The position numbers were made by a program, and so were the translations under genes. The notes beneath the pieces were generated by a model, which saw only the letters and a program-made list of their open reading frames with translations, did not search any database and had not been told where the DNA came from. DNA of 15,097 nucleotides from an uncultured Saprospiraceae bacterium (GTDB lineage Bacteria > Bacteroidota > Bacteroidia > Chitinophagales > Saprospiraceae): the NCBI GenBank assembly GCA_937969485.1, contig CALBVQ010000174.1:1-15097 (forward strand). Direction: 5' to 3'. Positions 1-8,609 of the stretch are shown piece after piece (the first letter of the stretch is position 1; every line of letters begins with the position of its first letter).

Positions 1-2139
1 ATAAGAATGAATAGGAGTGGGACTAAAAACAAGCCTATTACCTTGCGTGCTGAGACCCCGGGTAAAGTAATTATCCAAGGGCAGTCAAACCTAGAGCTAG
101 GTGGCGACTATCTCATTATTGATGGATTATATTTCACGAATGGATATTCCCCTTCTAAGGCCGTGATTCACTTTGCCATAAAAGACACCGTAGCTAATCA
201 CTGTGTCGTCAAGAATTGCGCAATTGAAGGCTACAACCAGTTGCAACGAAATAAAACAGATCTTTGGGTATTGTTTAAAGGACGATACAATCAGCTAGAT
301 CATTGTTACCTTGCAGGTAAGTCAAATAGAGGACCAACGGTCAGAGTAGATCTCGAGGGCAATCAGAATATCAAGAATTATCATAAGATCACCAACAATC
401 ACTTCGGTCCAAGACCTCCTAAAGGAGGCCCAAGTGCTGAGACGATTCAGATCGGGAACAGTTATACATCCATGAGTCCCAGTTACACCTTGGTTGAAAA
501 TAATCTCTTTGATGAATGTAATGGTGAAGTTGAAGTCATATCTAGTAAGACTAATTTCAATGAATTTAGAAATAACGTTTTTTATAAAAGTGAAGGATCT
601 CTGGTGACACGGCATGGAAACTATTGCACGGTTGATGGAAACTATTTTATAGGAGATGAATCAGCTAGTAATGTTGGCGGAATAAGATTGATAGGAACAG
701 GACACACGGTGACTAACAATTATTTTTACAATCTCAGAGGGCAAGAATTTAGAAGTCCTCTTGCTGTGATGAATGGAATTCCTAAGTCACCACTTAACCG
801 CTACATTCAAGTGACTGACGTAATCGTTGCGTACAACACTTGGGTTAACTGCAAAGAACCATTACAGTTTGGTGTAGGGAGTAATGTCAGCCAGAAGGAT
901 GTTCTACCTGCTTCAGAGATTAGATCGGCAAGGCCAATCCGTACCACAGTTGCAAATAACCTAGTGTATAATACGGAAGGTGATAAGACACCGATTGTGG
1001 CGCATGATAAGTTGGATGGAATTACATTTAAGAACAATTACATCAACAACCAAGGAGTGGCATTTGATAAGCTTGATGGTGTGGAAGCGATTGACTTCGA
1101 AATGAAAGAAATTGCAAGATATGTGATGGTGCCAAGCTCGGGTATTCCTTCTGATGAGCCATATTCTGGATTCGGATTTGAAGAATTTAGTAAAGATTTG
1201 TTTGGTGCCACGAGGAAAGGTAATAATGCTGTGGGGGCAGTAATAGGGAATCCAGCAAGTGCTCCGCCAATATTGGATAGATCAGAATATGGAACCGATT
1301 GGTTTGCTAGTTTACCTACAGCTGACTCGAGCACAATGCACGTGGTGGGCAGAGGAACTTCCTTGACGGAAACGATAGCGGAAGCTGCGGATGGTGATGT
1401 TATCGTAATTGATGAAGGCGAATACGAAGTTGCCGCATCACTAAGGATTGATAAAACGTTGACTATTAAGTCAAAAAATGACAGTGAACAAGTTAGTCTC
1501 AAGTATACTGGACCTGCAGATACACCATTATTTGAAATGAACCCCAATGGACTTCTGACCCTTGTAAATCTAAATCTCTCTGGGAATAAGACACAGCATG
1601 CCTTTGCGAGCTTGAAGGAGAACATGTCGAGCCTATATAATCTTACACTCGAAAACTGTGTAGTTGATAATTTTGATTATGTGTTAAAAGCTTACAAATA
1701 TTCCTTTTCGGAGGATATCGTTTTACAGAATTCGACCTTTAGTAATTGTAATAATGGACTAGAACTGTCCGCAGAAAATGATGACAAGGGAGATTATAAT
1801 GCAGAGAATATTTCGATTGATAATTGCACATTTGATAATATTGCAGCAAATGTTTTAGACTACTATAGAGGTGGATATGACGAGTCCACCGTGGGAGGTA
1901 CATTATCGGTAGCGAATAGTACATTCAAGAATTCTGGAGGCAAAGAGAAGAATGGTATTTTGTTAAATACTTATGGAATAATCAACGTAGACATCGCAAG
2001 AAATACCTTTAAAGATAATAGGGTTCAGAAAGTAGCTTTACTTTGGGGGGCGAAGAACAATAAGCATAGTGACAACGTAATCAGTAATTCAGGGAAGATT
2101 GTGGTTGAAGAAAACCTTAAGCTCAAGACATTTTATTAA
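1..2139 (+). CDS. Polysaccharide lyase family 6 (alginate lyase / chondroitinase B-like), 5' partial
   Basis: This is a right-handed parallel beta-helix lyase of the PL6 type, which cleaves uronic-acid polysaccharides such as alginate by beta-elimination, normally outside the cytoplasm. The reading frame is open to base 1. The first ATG (base 7) sits inside the conserved 'SGT.NKPITLRAETPGKV' block that lies well inside the domain in this family, so the true start and signal peptide are outside the window. Numbering from that ATG, E174 and E176 (EVEV), K181 and R202 (TRHG) have exactly the spacing of the calcium-binding Glu pair and catalytic Lys/Arg of Pedobacter chondroitinase B (243/245/250/271). 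A linker with 'KDLFGATRKG' (about 397-405) leads to a second beta-helix region (about 445-710), as in the two-domain PL6 subfamily. I see no clear type IX secretion C-terminal domain. Family is confident; the substrate (alginate more likely than chondroitin) is inferred. Confidence 0.9.
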   Translation: MRMNRSGTKNKPITLRAETPGKVIIQGQSNLELGGDYLIIDGLYFTNGYSPSKAVIHFAIKDTVANHCVVKNCAIEGYNQLQRNKTDLWVLFKGRYNQLDHCYLAGKSNRGPTVRVDLEGNQNIKNYHKITNNHFGPRPPKGGPSAETIQIGNSYTSMSPSYTLVENNLFDECNGEVEVISSKTNFNEFRNNVFYKSEGSLVTRHGNYCTVDGNYFIGDESASNVGGIRLIGTGHTVTNNYFYNLRGQEFRSPLAVMNGIPKSPLNRYIQVTDVIVAYNTWVNCKEPLQFGVGSNVSQKDVLPASEIRSARPIRTTVANNLVYNTEGDKTPIVAHDKLDGITFKNNYINNQGVAFDKLDGVEAIDFEMKEIARYVMVPSSGIPSDEPYSGFGFEEFSKDLFGATRKGNNAVGAVIGNPASAPPILDRSEYGTDWFASLPTADSSTMHVVGRGTSLTETIAEAADGDVIVIDEGEYEVAASLRIDKTLTIKSKNDSEQVSLKYTGPADTPLFEMNPNGLLTLVNLNLSGNKTQHAFASLKENMSSLYNLTLENCVVDNFDYVLKAYKYSFSEDIVLQNSTFSNCNNGLELSAENDDKGDYNAENISIDNCTFDNIAANVLDYYRGGYDESTVGGTLSVANSTFKNSGGKEKNGILLNTYGIINVDIARNTFKDNRVQKVALLWGAKNNKHSDNVISNSGKIVVEENLKLKTFY

Positions 2140-2185
2140 GCTTTATGAGCGGAAATTCTTTTTGATGACAGGAGAGTATGGACTA

Positions 2186-2320
2186 GGGCGTCCGGGCGTG
2201 CTATTCGTTGTTTCGCTAGGCTCATCCTTTCGCGCCGCAATCCATTGCTTATTGCAGTCGCAATGCCTTACGGCTCTTCAGGACCACGATAAATCGTGGC
2301 AACTACTATCACTGACGCTC
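2186..2320. repeat. GC-richer structured intergenic element
   Basis: This stretch lies between the lyase gene and DUF3098 and is about 54% G+C by hand count, higher than the AT-rich DNA around it. It starts with GGGCGTC (2186-2192) and ends with GACGCTC (2314-2320), which can pair apart from one mismatch. Inside are a perfect hairpin CCACGAT-AA-ATCGTGG (2284-2299) and shorter GCAAT/ATTGC stems. From memory it resembles a family of intergenic elements common in Bacteroidota that open with GGGCGT and close with ACTATC..T.ACGC. I cannot confirm that without a search, and no second copy is in this window. It does not look coding. Confidence 0.5.
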
Positions 2321-2382
2321 GTAACTTCTACCATTTTGTTTGCGATTGAAACAAGAGTTCAAAAAATCCCCACATTTTTTCA

Positions 2383-2390
2383 TACATTTG
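2383..2390 (+). promoter_or_regulatory. Candidate Bacteroidota -7 promoter box before DUF3098
   Basis: TACATTTG fits the Bacteroidota -7 consensus TAnnTTTG and lies 20 bases before the DUF3098 ATG. There is no good TTG -33 box at the usual spacing, so this is tentative. If real, it would drive the rightward block beginning at 2410. Confidence 0.35.
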
Positions 2391-2409
2391 CAAAAATTCT
2401 ATATGTATC

Positions 2410-2694
2410 ATGGCTAAAGCTAAAAAGAACATTCCCCCGGTGCCAAACAAGGCTAAATCAGTAGTGAAAGAGGCGAAAGGCTCTCGTGAATTACTATATG
2501 GAAAAGAGTTCTTCATATGGATGACAGCTGGTTTTCTTCTTATCGTCCTAGGATTTATTCTAATGGCTGGAGGAAACCAAGCTCCCAATGAATGGAATGC
2601 TGATGAAATTTATAGTTTCAGAAGAACGGTGTTAGCACCATTCGTAATGATAGTTGGGCTAGTCGTAGAGGTCTACGCTATTTTCAAAAAATAA
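2410..2694 (+). CDS. DUF3098 family small membrane protein
   Basis: This 94-residue protein has a basic, lysine-rich N-terminus (about 1-30) and two hydrophobic segments (about 34-55 and 71-91), ending in KK. It matches the DUF3098 family of Bacteroidota as I know it. No function is established. In many Bacteroidota the gene sits between ftsX and uppP. Here uppP follows after three bases, but the gene upstream is a PL6 lyase instead of ftsX. The link to cell-envelope or division genes rests only on gene order. Confidence 0.85.
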   Translation: MAKAKKNIPPVPNKAKSVVKEAKGSRELLYGKEFFIWMTAGFLLIVLGFILMAGGNQAPNEWNADEIYSFRRTVLAPFVMIVGLVVEVYAIFKK

Positions 2695-2697
2695 GAA

Positions 2698-3495
2698 ATG
2701 GAATTTATAGAATCCCTCATCCTTGGGGTTATTCAGGGCTTGACGGAGTTTTTGCCCGTGAGCTCTAGCGGACACTTAGAAATTGCTAAGTATTTTCTTA
2801 ATGATGCTAGCATTAGCGAAAAGAGCATGTTGTTTACTGTCTTATTGCACTTCGGTACAGCACTTTCAACTCTCCTAGTTTTCTGGAAGGATGTTCGAGA
2901 TATTTTCAAAGGTCTTTTCAAAGGGAGCAAACAAGAATTCAATTTTGCTTTGAAGATTGTTATTTCGATGATTCCTGCAGCGATTGTTGGTGTGCTATTC
3001 GATGATCTTATTGATTCACTTTTTAACGGAAAGATTCTTCTTGTGGCTATCATGTTGATATTCACAGGCATATTTCTCTTCATTGCTGATAGAGCTAAAT
3101 CTACCAATAAAGAGGTTAGTTGGACCGACGCGCTTCTCATAGGTATTGCTCAGATGATTGCTATCTTACCTGGAATAAGTAGGTCAGGAGCTACAATCTC
3201 TACCTCAGTTTTATTGGGAATAGATCGTTATAAAGCAGCTAGATTCTCTTTTTTGATGGTTGTCCCGTTGATCTTCGGTAAGATTGCCAAGGACTTGTTA
3301 TCCGACGAATTCTCAGTTTCCCGCGAGGTTGGAATCGAATTATTCGTAGGATTTGTAGCAGCATTCTTAACTGGTATTGTAGCTTGTAAATGGATGATTG
3401 CCCTTGTAAAGAAAAGTCAACTAAAATACTTTGCATACTATTGCTTCGCTGTTAGTATAGTGGTTTCTATCATTGTTGTTTCAATGAATAAATAA
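2698..3495 (+). CDS. uppP: Undecaprenyl-diphosphatase UppP (BacA family)
   Basis: This integral membrane enzyme removes a phosphate from undecaprenyl diphosphate on the outer side of the inner membrane. The product, undecaprenyl phosphate, is the lipid carrier for peptidoglycan and surface glycans; the family is also known for bacitracin resistance. At 265 residues it has the usual length and is strongly hydrophobic throughout. Both signature regions are present: Q13-xxx-E17 leading into EFLPVSSSGHL (17-27, with H26), and PGISRSG (158-164, with R162). Start codon ATG follows the DUF3098 stop by three bases, and its stop lies one base before truB, so the three are probably co-transcribed. A DUF368 carrier-lipid transporter lies further along the same block. 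Confidence 0.96.
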   Translation: MEFIESLILGVIQGLTEFLPVSSSGHLEIAKYFLNDASISEKSMLFTVLLHFGTALSTLLVFWKDVRDIFKGLFKGSKQEFNFALKIVISMIPAAIVGVLFDDLIDSLFNGKILLVAIMLIFTGIFLFIADRAKSTNKEVSWTDALLIGIAQMIAILPGISRSGATISTSVLLGIDRYKAARFSFLMVVPLIFGKIAKDLLSDEFSVSREVGIELFVGFVAAFLTGIVACKWMIALVKKSQLKYFAYYCFAVSIVVSIIVVSMNK

Positions 3496-3496
3496 A

Positions 3497-4255
3497 ATGG
3501 AAGATCTAGTTTTTTACAAAAAAGGTGATGATATTCCAGTATTCAAGGAAGGTACTGTAATATTGGTAGATAAACCGTCCGAATGGACATCATTTAACGT
3601 GGTAAGTGCTGTAAGATATAGAGTTAGTAAGATTGACAAGGTTAAACGAATTAAGGTTGGTCATGCTGGTACTTTAGATCCTTTAGCCACAGGATTACTC
3701 ATTGTTTGTACTGGGAAATACACAAAGAAGCTAGAACAATTTCAAGCACAGACCAAGCGATATTCCGGAACTATCACTGTTGGTGCGACACGCCCCACAT
3801 ACGATATGGAATCGGATATAGATGCGCATTTTCCCACTGATCATATCACCGACGAATTGGTTGCATCGATTTTACCACAATTTCAAGGTGATGTTTACCA
3901 GAAACCACCTATTTTTAGCGCAATAAAAAAGGATGGTGAACGGTTGTATAAAAAGGCTAGGAGAGGGGAGACTACAGAAACCGTAGAGATCAAAGAACGT
4001 AAAATTCATATCTATAATTTCGAAATTACTAGTCGGAATGGAAATGACTTTGATTTTATACTTGATTGCTCCAAGGGGACATATGTGAGGTCTTTAGCTT
4101 TCGACTTTGGGGGAGCACTGGAGAGTGGTGCATATCTTAAGAGGCTACAAAGGGATAAGATCGGTGATTTTGATTTGAAAAATGCCTGGGATTTCGAGGA
4201 GCTGAGAACTGTATTAAATGAACAAGTAGATAAAGGAAAGGAAAATGTCAGTTGA
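3497..4255 (+). CDS. truB: tRNA pseudouridine(55) synthase TruB
   Basis: TruB converts U55 in the T-loop of tRNAs to pseudouridine. The core motif GHAGTLDPLATG (residues 55-66) holds the catalytic aspartate D61. The N-terminal KPSEWTSF block (about 26-33) and the GTYVRSLAFDFG block near residue 195-206 are also typical. At 252 residues it has the short Bacteroidota form with little C-terminal extension. Its end overlaps gldA by 11 bases, pointing to translational coupling. The uppP-truB pairing is common in Bacteroidota; no functional link is known. Confidence 0.96.
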   Translation: MEDLVFYKKGDDIPVFKEGTVILVDKPSEWTSFNVVSAVRYRVSKIDKVKRIKVGHAGTLDPLATGLLIVCTGKYTKKLEQFQAQTKRYSGTITVGATRPTYDMESDIDAHFPTDHITDELVASILPQFQGDVYQKPPIFSAIKKDGERLYKKARRGETTETVEIKERKIHIYNFEITSRNGNDFDFILDCSKGTYVRSLAFDFGGALESGAYLKRLQRDKIGDFDLKNAWDFEELRTVLNEQVDKGKENVS

Positions 4256-5156
4256 AATTAATGGGTTGACCAAACGATACGGTGAACAAGTCGCGGTAAA
4301 TGACCTCAGTTTCACTGTTGATAAAGGACATGTTGTTGGATTCCTTGGACCGAACGGTGCAGGAAAGTCTACAACAATGAAGATGTTGACGTGCTATGCC
4401 GAACCAACTTCTGGTACTGCAAAAGTAAATGGGTACGATATTATCAAAAGCCCGCTTGATGTCAGAAGATCAGTTGGTTATTTACCGGAACATAATCCAT
4501 TGTACAAGGATATGTACGTGAAAGAATACCTGAGCTTCGTAGCTGGAATTCACAAGGTTGCAAAGCCCAAGACCCGCATTAACGATCTTATTGAAATGAC
4601 AGGCCTAGGAATCGAACAACACAAGTTGATCGGTGCCCTTTCCAAAGGTTATAGACAACGTGTAGGACTAGCTCAAGCCATGATGCACGATCCGCAAGTC
4701 TTGATTCTAGATGAGCCTACTTCGGGGCTCGACCCCAATCAATTGCGAGACATTCGTTCCTTGATTTTAGAGCTGGGTAAGGAGAAAACGGTGATTTTTT
4801 CGACACATATTATGCAGGAAGTAAGTGCTTTATGCGATCGTGTCTTAATTATTAATAGAGGTAATATAGTTGCCGACGATCCCATTGAACTTCTTCATGC
4901 CAGAGTAGATTCTCAAATTCAGCTTGCTGTCACATTTGAAAGCTCTATTCAGGATGTTAATCTTACCAAAATCGAGGGTGTGAAAAGCTTCACCAAGAAA
5001 GATGGAGCCTATGTCATTCTTGCAAACAAGGACATTAGAAAGGATATCTTTAATTGGGCAGTAGCCAATAATGCCGTGATTTTAGAAATGAATAGCGTGA
5101 AATTATCTGTGGAAAATATATTTACTGAACTTACACAACAAGGTGCGAATGTATAG
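4245..5156 (+). CDS. gldA: Gliding-motility-associated ABC transporter ATPase GldA
   Basis: This is the cytoplasmic ATP-hydrolysing subunit of the GldAFG ABC transporter, which Flavobacterium johnsoniae needs for gliding; its substrate is unknown. All ATPase motifs are visible: Walker A GPNGAGKS (35-42), ABC signature LSKGYRQRV (132-140), Walker B VLILDEP (152-158), D-loop SGLD and switch histidine H188 (STHIMQE). A C-terminal extension of about 80 residues follows the nucleotide-binding domain, as in GldA. AAAGGAAAGGAAA precedes the ATG, which lies inside the end of truB. The stop overlaps the start of gldF. The ATPase call is certain; the GldA name rests on sequence flavour plus the adjacent gldF and gldG. 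Confidence 0.92.
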   Translation: MSVEINGLTKRYGEQVAVNDLSFTVDKGHVVGFLGPNGAGKSTTMKMLTCYAEPTSGTAKVNGYDIIKSPLDVRRSVGYLPEHNPLYKDMYVKEYLSFVAGIHKVAKPKTRINDLIEMTGLGIEQHKLIGALSKGYRQRVGLAQAMMHDPQVLILDEPTSGLDPNQLRDIRSLILELGKEKTVIFSTHIMQEVSALCDRVLIINRGNIVADDPIELLHARVDSQIQLAVTFESSIQDVNLTKIEGVKSFTKKDGAYVILANKDIRKDIFNWAVANNAVILEMNSVKLSVENIFTELTQQGANV

Positions 5157-5880
5157 TATTTATAAAAAAGAACTAATTACCTATTTTAGCTCCCTGATCG
5201 CCTATATTACACTAGGAATTTTCCTTCTCGTACTTGGCGCATTCGTGTGGATTTTCAACGAAACTAGTATCTTGAATTACAATTATGCGGGACTGAATCA
5301 GCTTTTTGTAATCACACCTTTAGTCTTTGCTTTTTTGATACCGGCTATTACCATGCGCTCGTTCTCTGAGGAGAAGCAGAACGGTACGATTGAATTCCTT
5401 CAGACTAAGCCTGTTACTGATTTTCAGATTATCTTTGCTAAATATCTAGCTGCTTTTACCTTAGTAATGTTGGCGCTGATACCAACTTTGATTTACGTTT
5501 ATAGTGTATATCAATTGGGTTCCCCAAAAGGTAATCTTGATGTGGGCGGCACCATAGGTTCGTACATTGGCTTATTGTTTCTTGTAGCGGTGTTTGTTGC
5601 TATCGGCATGTTTTCCTCGACAATAACAAATAATCAGATTGTGGCATTCGTACTCGGAACATTTCTATGTTTCTTTATTTACTGGGCGTTTTATTACATC
5701 AGCAAGATGCCAATGTTTGTAGGTTCCTTGGATGATGCGATAGAAAAAATGGGGATTGCCTTTCATTTCGAATCTATTTCTAGAGGTGTAATTGACACGC
5801 GGAATATCATTTATTTTATTAGCCTAATTGTATTCTTTCTATTTGCTAGTTTGAGTATGCTCAAAATAAATAGATCGTAA
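5149..5880 (+). CDS. gldF: Gliding-motility-associated ABC transporter permease GldF
   Basis: This is an ABC-2 type permease with about six hydrophobic segments, expected to form the membrane channel with GldA in the inner membrane. The conserved loop SFSEEKQNGTIEFLQTKPV, between the second and third membrane segments, is typical of GldF and related ABC-2 permeases. I chose the ATG at 5149 (protein MYSIYKKEL, 243 residues) over an in-frame GTG six bases upstream, because family members begin M(Y/F)xIxKKE. It overlaps the gldA stop by eight bases, and its own stop shares one base with the gldG ATG, so the three genes are tightly coupled. Confidence 0.92.
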   Translation: MYSIYKKELITYFSSLIAYITLGIFLLVLGAFVWIFNETSILNYNYAGLNQLFVITPLVFAFLIPAITMRSFSEEKQNGTIEFLQTKPVTDFQIIFAKYLAAFTLVMLALIPTLIYVYSVYQLGSPKGNLDVGGTIGSYIGLLFLVAVFVAIGMFSSTITNNQIVAFVLGTFLCFFIYWAFYYISKMPMFVGSLDDAIEKMGIAFHFESISRGVIDTRNIIYFISLIVFFLFASLSMLKINRS

Positions 5881-7577
5881 TGAAGAACGCACAATATCTC
5901 ATACAACTAGGAATACTTCTCGCTATCTTGGTAGTGATTAACTTTATTGCTCAGCAGGTTTACACCTACATTGATCTTACGGAAGACAAGAGATACACGC
6001 TCAGTGAACCTACTCAAAAGCTTCTCAGTGAGCTTGATGACAATTATTTCGTTGCTATTTATCTAGATGGAACCTTTCCTGCAAGTATCAAAAGATATAG
6101 AGATAGAGTAGAACAGGTGATTAAAGAATTTCAAAATGAGTCCTCTAATATCAGTTATGAATTTACAGATCCTATAGGTGGAACTCCTGAAGAGAATAAG
6201 CTGATGGAGAAGAACCTAGTAGATAAGCGCTTGTATCCGACGACAATCAACTACTTTGACGGAGAGGAGAATATCATGAAACCGATCTTTCCCTATGCGG
6301 TAGTTCGATACTTTAATAAGGAGGTGGTGGTGAATTTACTTGATATCGAAGGTGTTACTAATTACGATGATGAAACACTTCACATCGCTGAAGGACTACT
6401 AGAATATAAGTTAGCCAACGCTTTCCAAAAGATCCAGCTACAGGAACGTCCTATTATCGCTTTCACCGACGGTAATGGCGAAGTACCTACGATCCAGCTT
6501 GGTGCCTTACAGAATGAGCTTAAAAGATATTATAATCCTATTCGCATTAATCTCGATAGTGTATATACAATGACTGATGTCATAGATCTTTTGATCGTTG
6601 CTGGACCCAAAGAAGAGATAAGTGGTAGAAATCAGTTCATGCTTGATCAGTACATTATGAATGGTGGTAAAGTGATATGGCTTGTGGAATCCGTAGATAT
6701 AAGAGTCGACAGTATTGCGTTTAGCACCGGGTATATTCCACCAACCGTAAATCATGGACTCGATGGACTGTTCTTTAAATATGGTTTTAAAGTACTTAAC
6801 AATACAATTTTGGACCTTGAGTCCTCAAGTATTGCACAAGTGGTTGGTTCAGCAGGTGGCAAGACTCAAATGGATATGTTCAAGTATGTTTACCACCCGC
6901 TTATACAAAGTGATTCCAAGCATCCGATTGCAAAAAATATCGATAGGGTAAATATGTTTTTCCCTTCAACAATTGACACGGTACTTACCAAGCCAGGTAT
7001 TAGGAAGGAGTTCCTGCTTCGGTCCAGTCCTTACAGTAGATACCAGCTAGTACCGTTTGAATTAAACTTTAGAATGTTGGGGATTAAGCCTCAAGTCAGC
7101 AAATATAATAAGGGAGGTCAACCCGTAGCACTTTTGCTCGAAGGACGATTTGAAAGTGCCTTCAAGAACCGATTGACACAAGCTCAAGAAGAAGCTTTAG
7201 CAAAGGTAGGAACTACATTTTTGGACGAAAGTCCAGAGACAAAAATGCTTGTAATCTCAGACGTAGAATTCATGGAGAACTTATATAATCCTAATAATGG
7301 GAATATTTCACCAATTGGTTTCAATAAGTGGGAACGCAAGATCTACAAGGGGAATAAGGAGTTGATATTGAATGCGATAGAGTACTTACTTGATGAAAAT
7401 GGGATTCTTGCCTCAAGGGCAAAAGAGTATAAGTTGCGACTTCTTGACGAAGTTCAGACTACAGAAAATAAGTTTTATTGGCAAAGTCTTAATATTGCAT
7501 TTCCATTGACTGTTCTTGCATTGTTCGGTCTTCTGTTTTATGTGCTGCGGAAGAGACGATACGCTAAAAAAAGGTAA
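5880..7577 (+). CDS. gldG: Gliding-motility-associated ABC transporter subunit GldG
   Basis: GldG is the auxiliary subunit of the GldAFG transporter. It has an N-terminal membrane anchor (about 6-28), a large soluble region with the ABC-type auxiliary/GldG domain beginning RYTLSEPTQKLL (about 38-50), and a C-terminal membrane segment (about 540-557) followed by the basic tail RKRRYAKKR. At 565 residues it has the usual length. The soluble part would face the periplasm. Its ATG overlaps the gldF stop (TAATG) and its stop abuts the next ATG directly. GldF and GldG are related to ABC systems outside gliding bacteria, so presence of these genes alone does not prove gliding. Confidence 0.92.
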   Translation: MKNAQYLIQLGILLAILVVINFIAQQVYTYIDLTEDKRYTLSEPTQKLLSELDDNYFVAIYLDGTFPASIKRYRDRVEQVIKEFQNESSNISYEFTDPIGGTPEENKLMEKNLVDKRLYPTTINYFDGEENIMKPIFPYAVVRYFNKEVVVNLLDIEGVTNYDDETLHIAEGLLEYKLANAFQKIQLQERPIIAFTDGNGEVPTIQLGALQNELKRYYNPIRINLDSVYTMTDVIDLLIVAGPKEEISGRNQFMLDQYIMNGGKVIWLVESVDIRVDSIAFSTGYIPPTVNHGLDGLFFKYGFKVLNNTILDLESSSIAQVVGSAGGKTQMDMFKYVYHPLIQSDSKHPIAKNIDRVNMFFPSTIDTVLTKPGIRKEFLLRSSPYSRYQLVPFELNFRMLGIKPQVSKYNKGGQPVALLLEGRFESAFKNRLTQAQEEALAKVGTTFLDESPETKMLVISDVEFMENLYNPNNGNISPIGFNKWERKIYKGNKELILNAIEYLLDENGILASRAKEYKLRLLDEVQTTENKFYWQSLNIAFPLTVLALFGLLFYVLRKRRYAKKR

Positions 7578-8594
7578 ATGAAAAAGACACTTCTATTATT
7601 GGGTTTATTGGTTCTAGCTATCGGAGTTTACTATTATTTGGATAGTGCTGATGGCGAAGACGAGAAGATTGCTGCGATTCAGAGTGAGCGGAATTTCTCA
7701 ATAGATGTTGAGGAAATAAGCAAGATTACGATTACCGAAAAAAGCGGTAAGGTGAATACGTTGACGAGAGAGGGTGAGATATGGAAGGTAAATGGTAAAC
7801 GGATGAGCCGGAATCAGGCATTCTTGATAGAGGAAGCTATGGAGCGAGTAAAGATGGAGAGTATTCCACCGAAGAAAGCCAATGAGAATATCATGAAAAC
7901 TATTGGTAGAATAGGGATTCTCGTCCGTGCATATGGAAAGAATGATGAGGTACTACGGTCGTACTATGTGGGTGGAGTGCCTCAAGGTGAGCGTGGCACA
8001 TACTACCTAATGGAAGGCTACTCCCAGCCGTACTTGGTGAATATTCCAGGTATGGAAGGATCAACTCGTGGGCGATTTATAAAGAAGGACACGGACTGGC
8101 TAGATAGGGCAATGTTCCGCTTTCCAGACAAAAACATAGAATACGTCTCGATTGAATACCCAAGAAGTAAGAACAGCTCCTTTAAGTTGATAAAGAAAGG
8201 CGGCGAGTTTATTGCCGAACCTCTATTTAGCTTCACTCCTGTTATCACTTCACCTCAAAATCAGAGAGTAACCGAAGACTACATGGAAGGGTACTATGCT
8301 GGTTTTTTTACGGAAGCATATCAAAATGAGCACTACTTAAAGGATTCCATCACGACTTATATGAATCCGTACATGAAGATGAGAATCGTCGATGATCAGT
8401 CAGATACAACCAGCTTAGATCTCTATAGTTATAACGAGGTTAATGATTTCCAAGGAGAGGCGACCGGGCCTTCAGACGTCAGCAAGTTTGTAGAAAGATA
8501 TTATGTTGATGTCAATGATGGAGAGAAGTTTATGTTAACACAGCATGTATTAGCTAAAAAATTCCTTTGGGGGTACGACTATTTTTTCAAGTAG
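7578..8594 (+). CDS. DUF4340 domain-containing protein, membrane-anchored
   Basis: This 338-residue protein has an N-terminal signal anchor (about 3-20) followed by a soluble, presumably periplasmic region. That region reads as DUF4340: repeated beta-strand-rich blocks such as ITITEKSGK, REGEIWKVNGK and YYVGGVPQGERGTYYLM. DUF4340 proteins are regularly encoded directly after GldG-like genes, and here the ATG touches the gldG stop with no gap. The most likely role, by inference, is an accessory part of the same transporter. No catalytic motif is visible. Confidence 0.82.
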   Translation: MKKTLLLLGLLVLAIGVYYYLDSADGEDEKIAAIQSERNFSIDVEEISKITITEKSGKVNTLTREGEIWKVNGKRMSRNQAFLIEEAMERVKMESIPPKKANENIMKTIGRIGILVRAYGKNDEVLRSYYVGGVPQGERGTYYLMEGYSQPYLVNIPGMEGSTRGRFIKKDTDWLDRAMFRFPDKNIEYVSIEYPRSKNSSFKLIKKGGEFIAEPLFSFTPVITSPQNQRVTEDYMEGYYAGFFTEAYQNEHYLKDSITTYMNPYMKMRIVDDQSDTTSLDLYSYNEVNDFQGEATGPSDVSKFVERYYVDVNDGEKFMLTQHVLAKKFLWGYDYFFK

Positions 8595-8609
8595 TTGTAC
8601 ATTTAGGAC

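Noticed and set aside
1038..1625. Long antisense open frame (195 codons) opposite the PL6 gene
   Set aside because: It has no family features and lies wholly within a well-supported gene; such frames arise from codon bias.
2099..2464. 121-codon plus-strand frame spanning the lyase end and the DUF3098 start
   Set aside because: It overlaps two real genes and runs through the structured repeat element; the product has no coherent domain.
5143..5148. GTG start for gldF six bases upstream
   Set aside because: The ATG at 5149 gives the family-typical N-terminus, and GTG would only add two residues.
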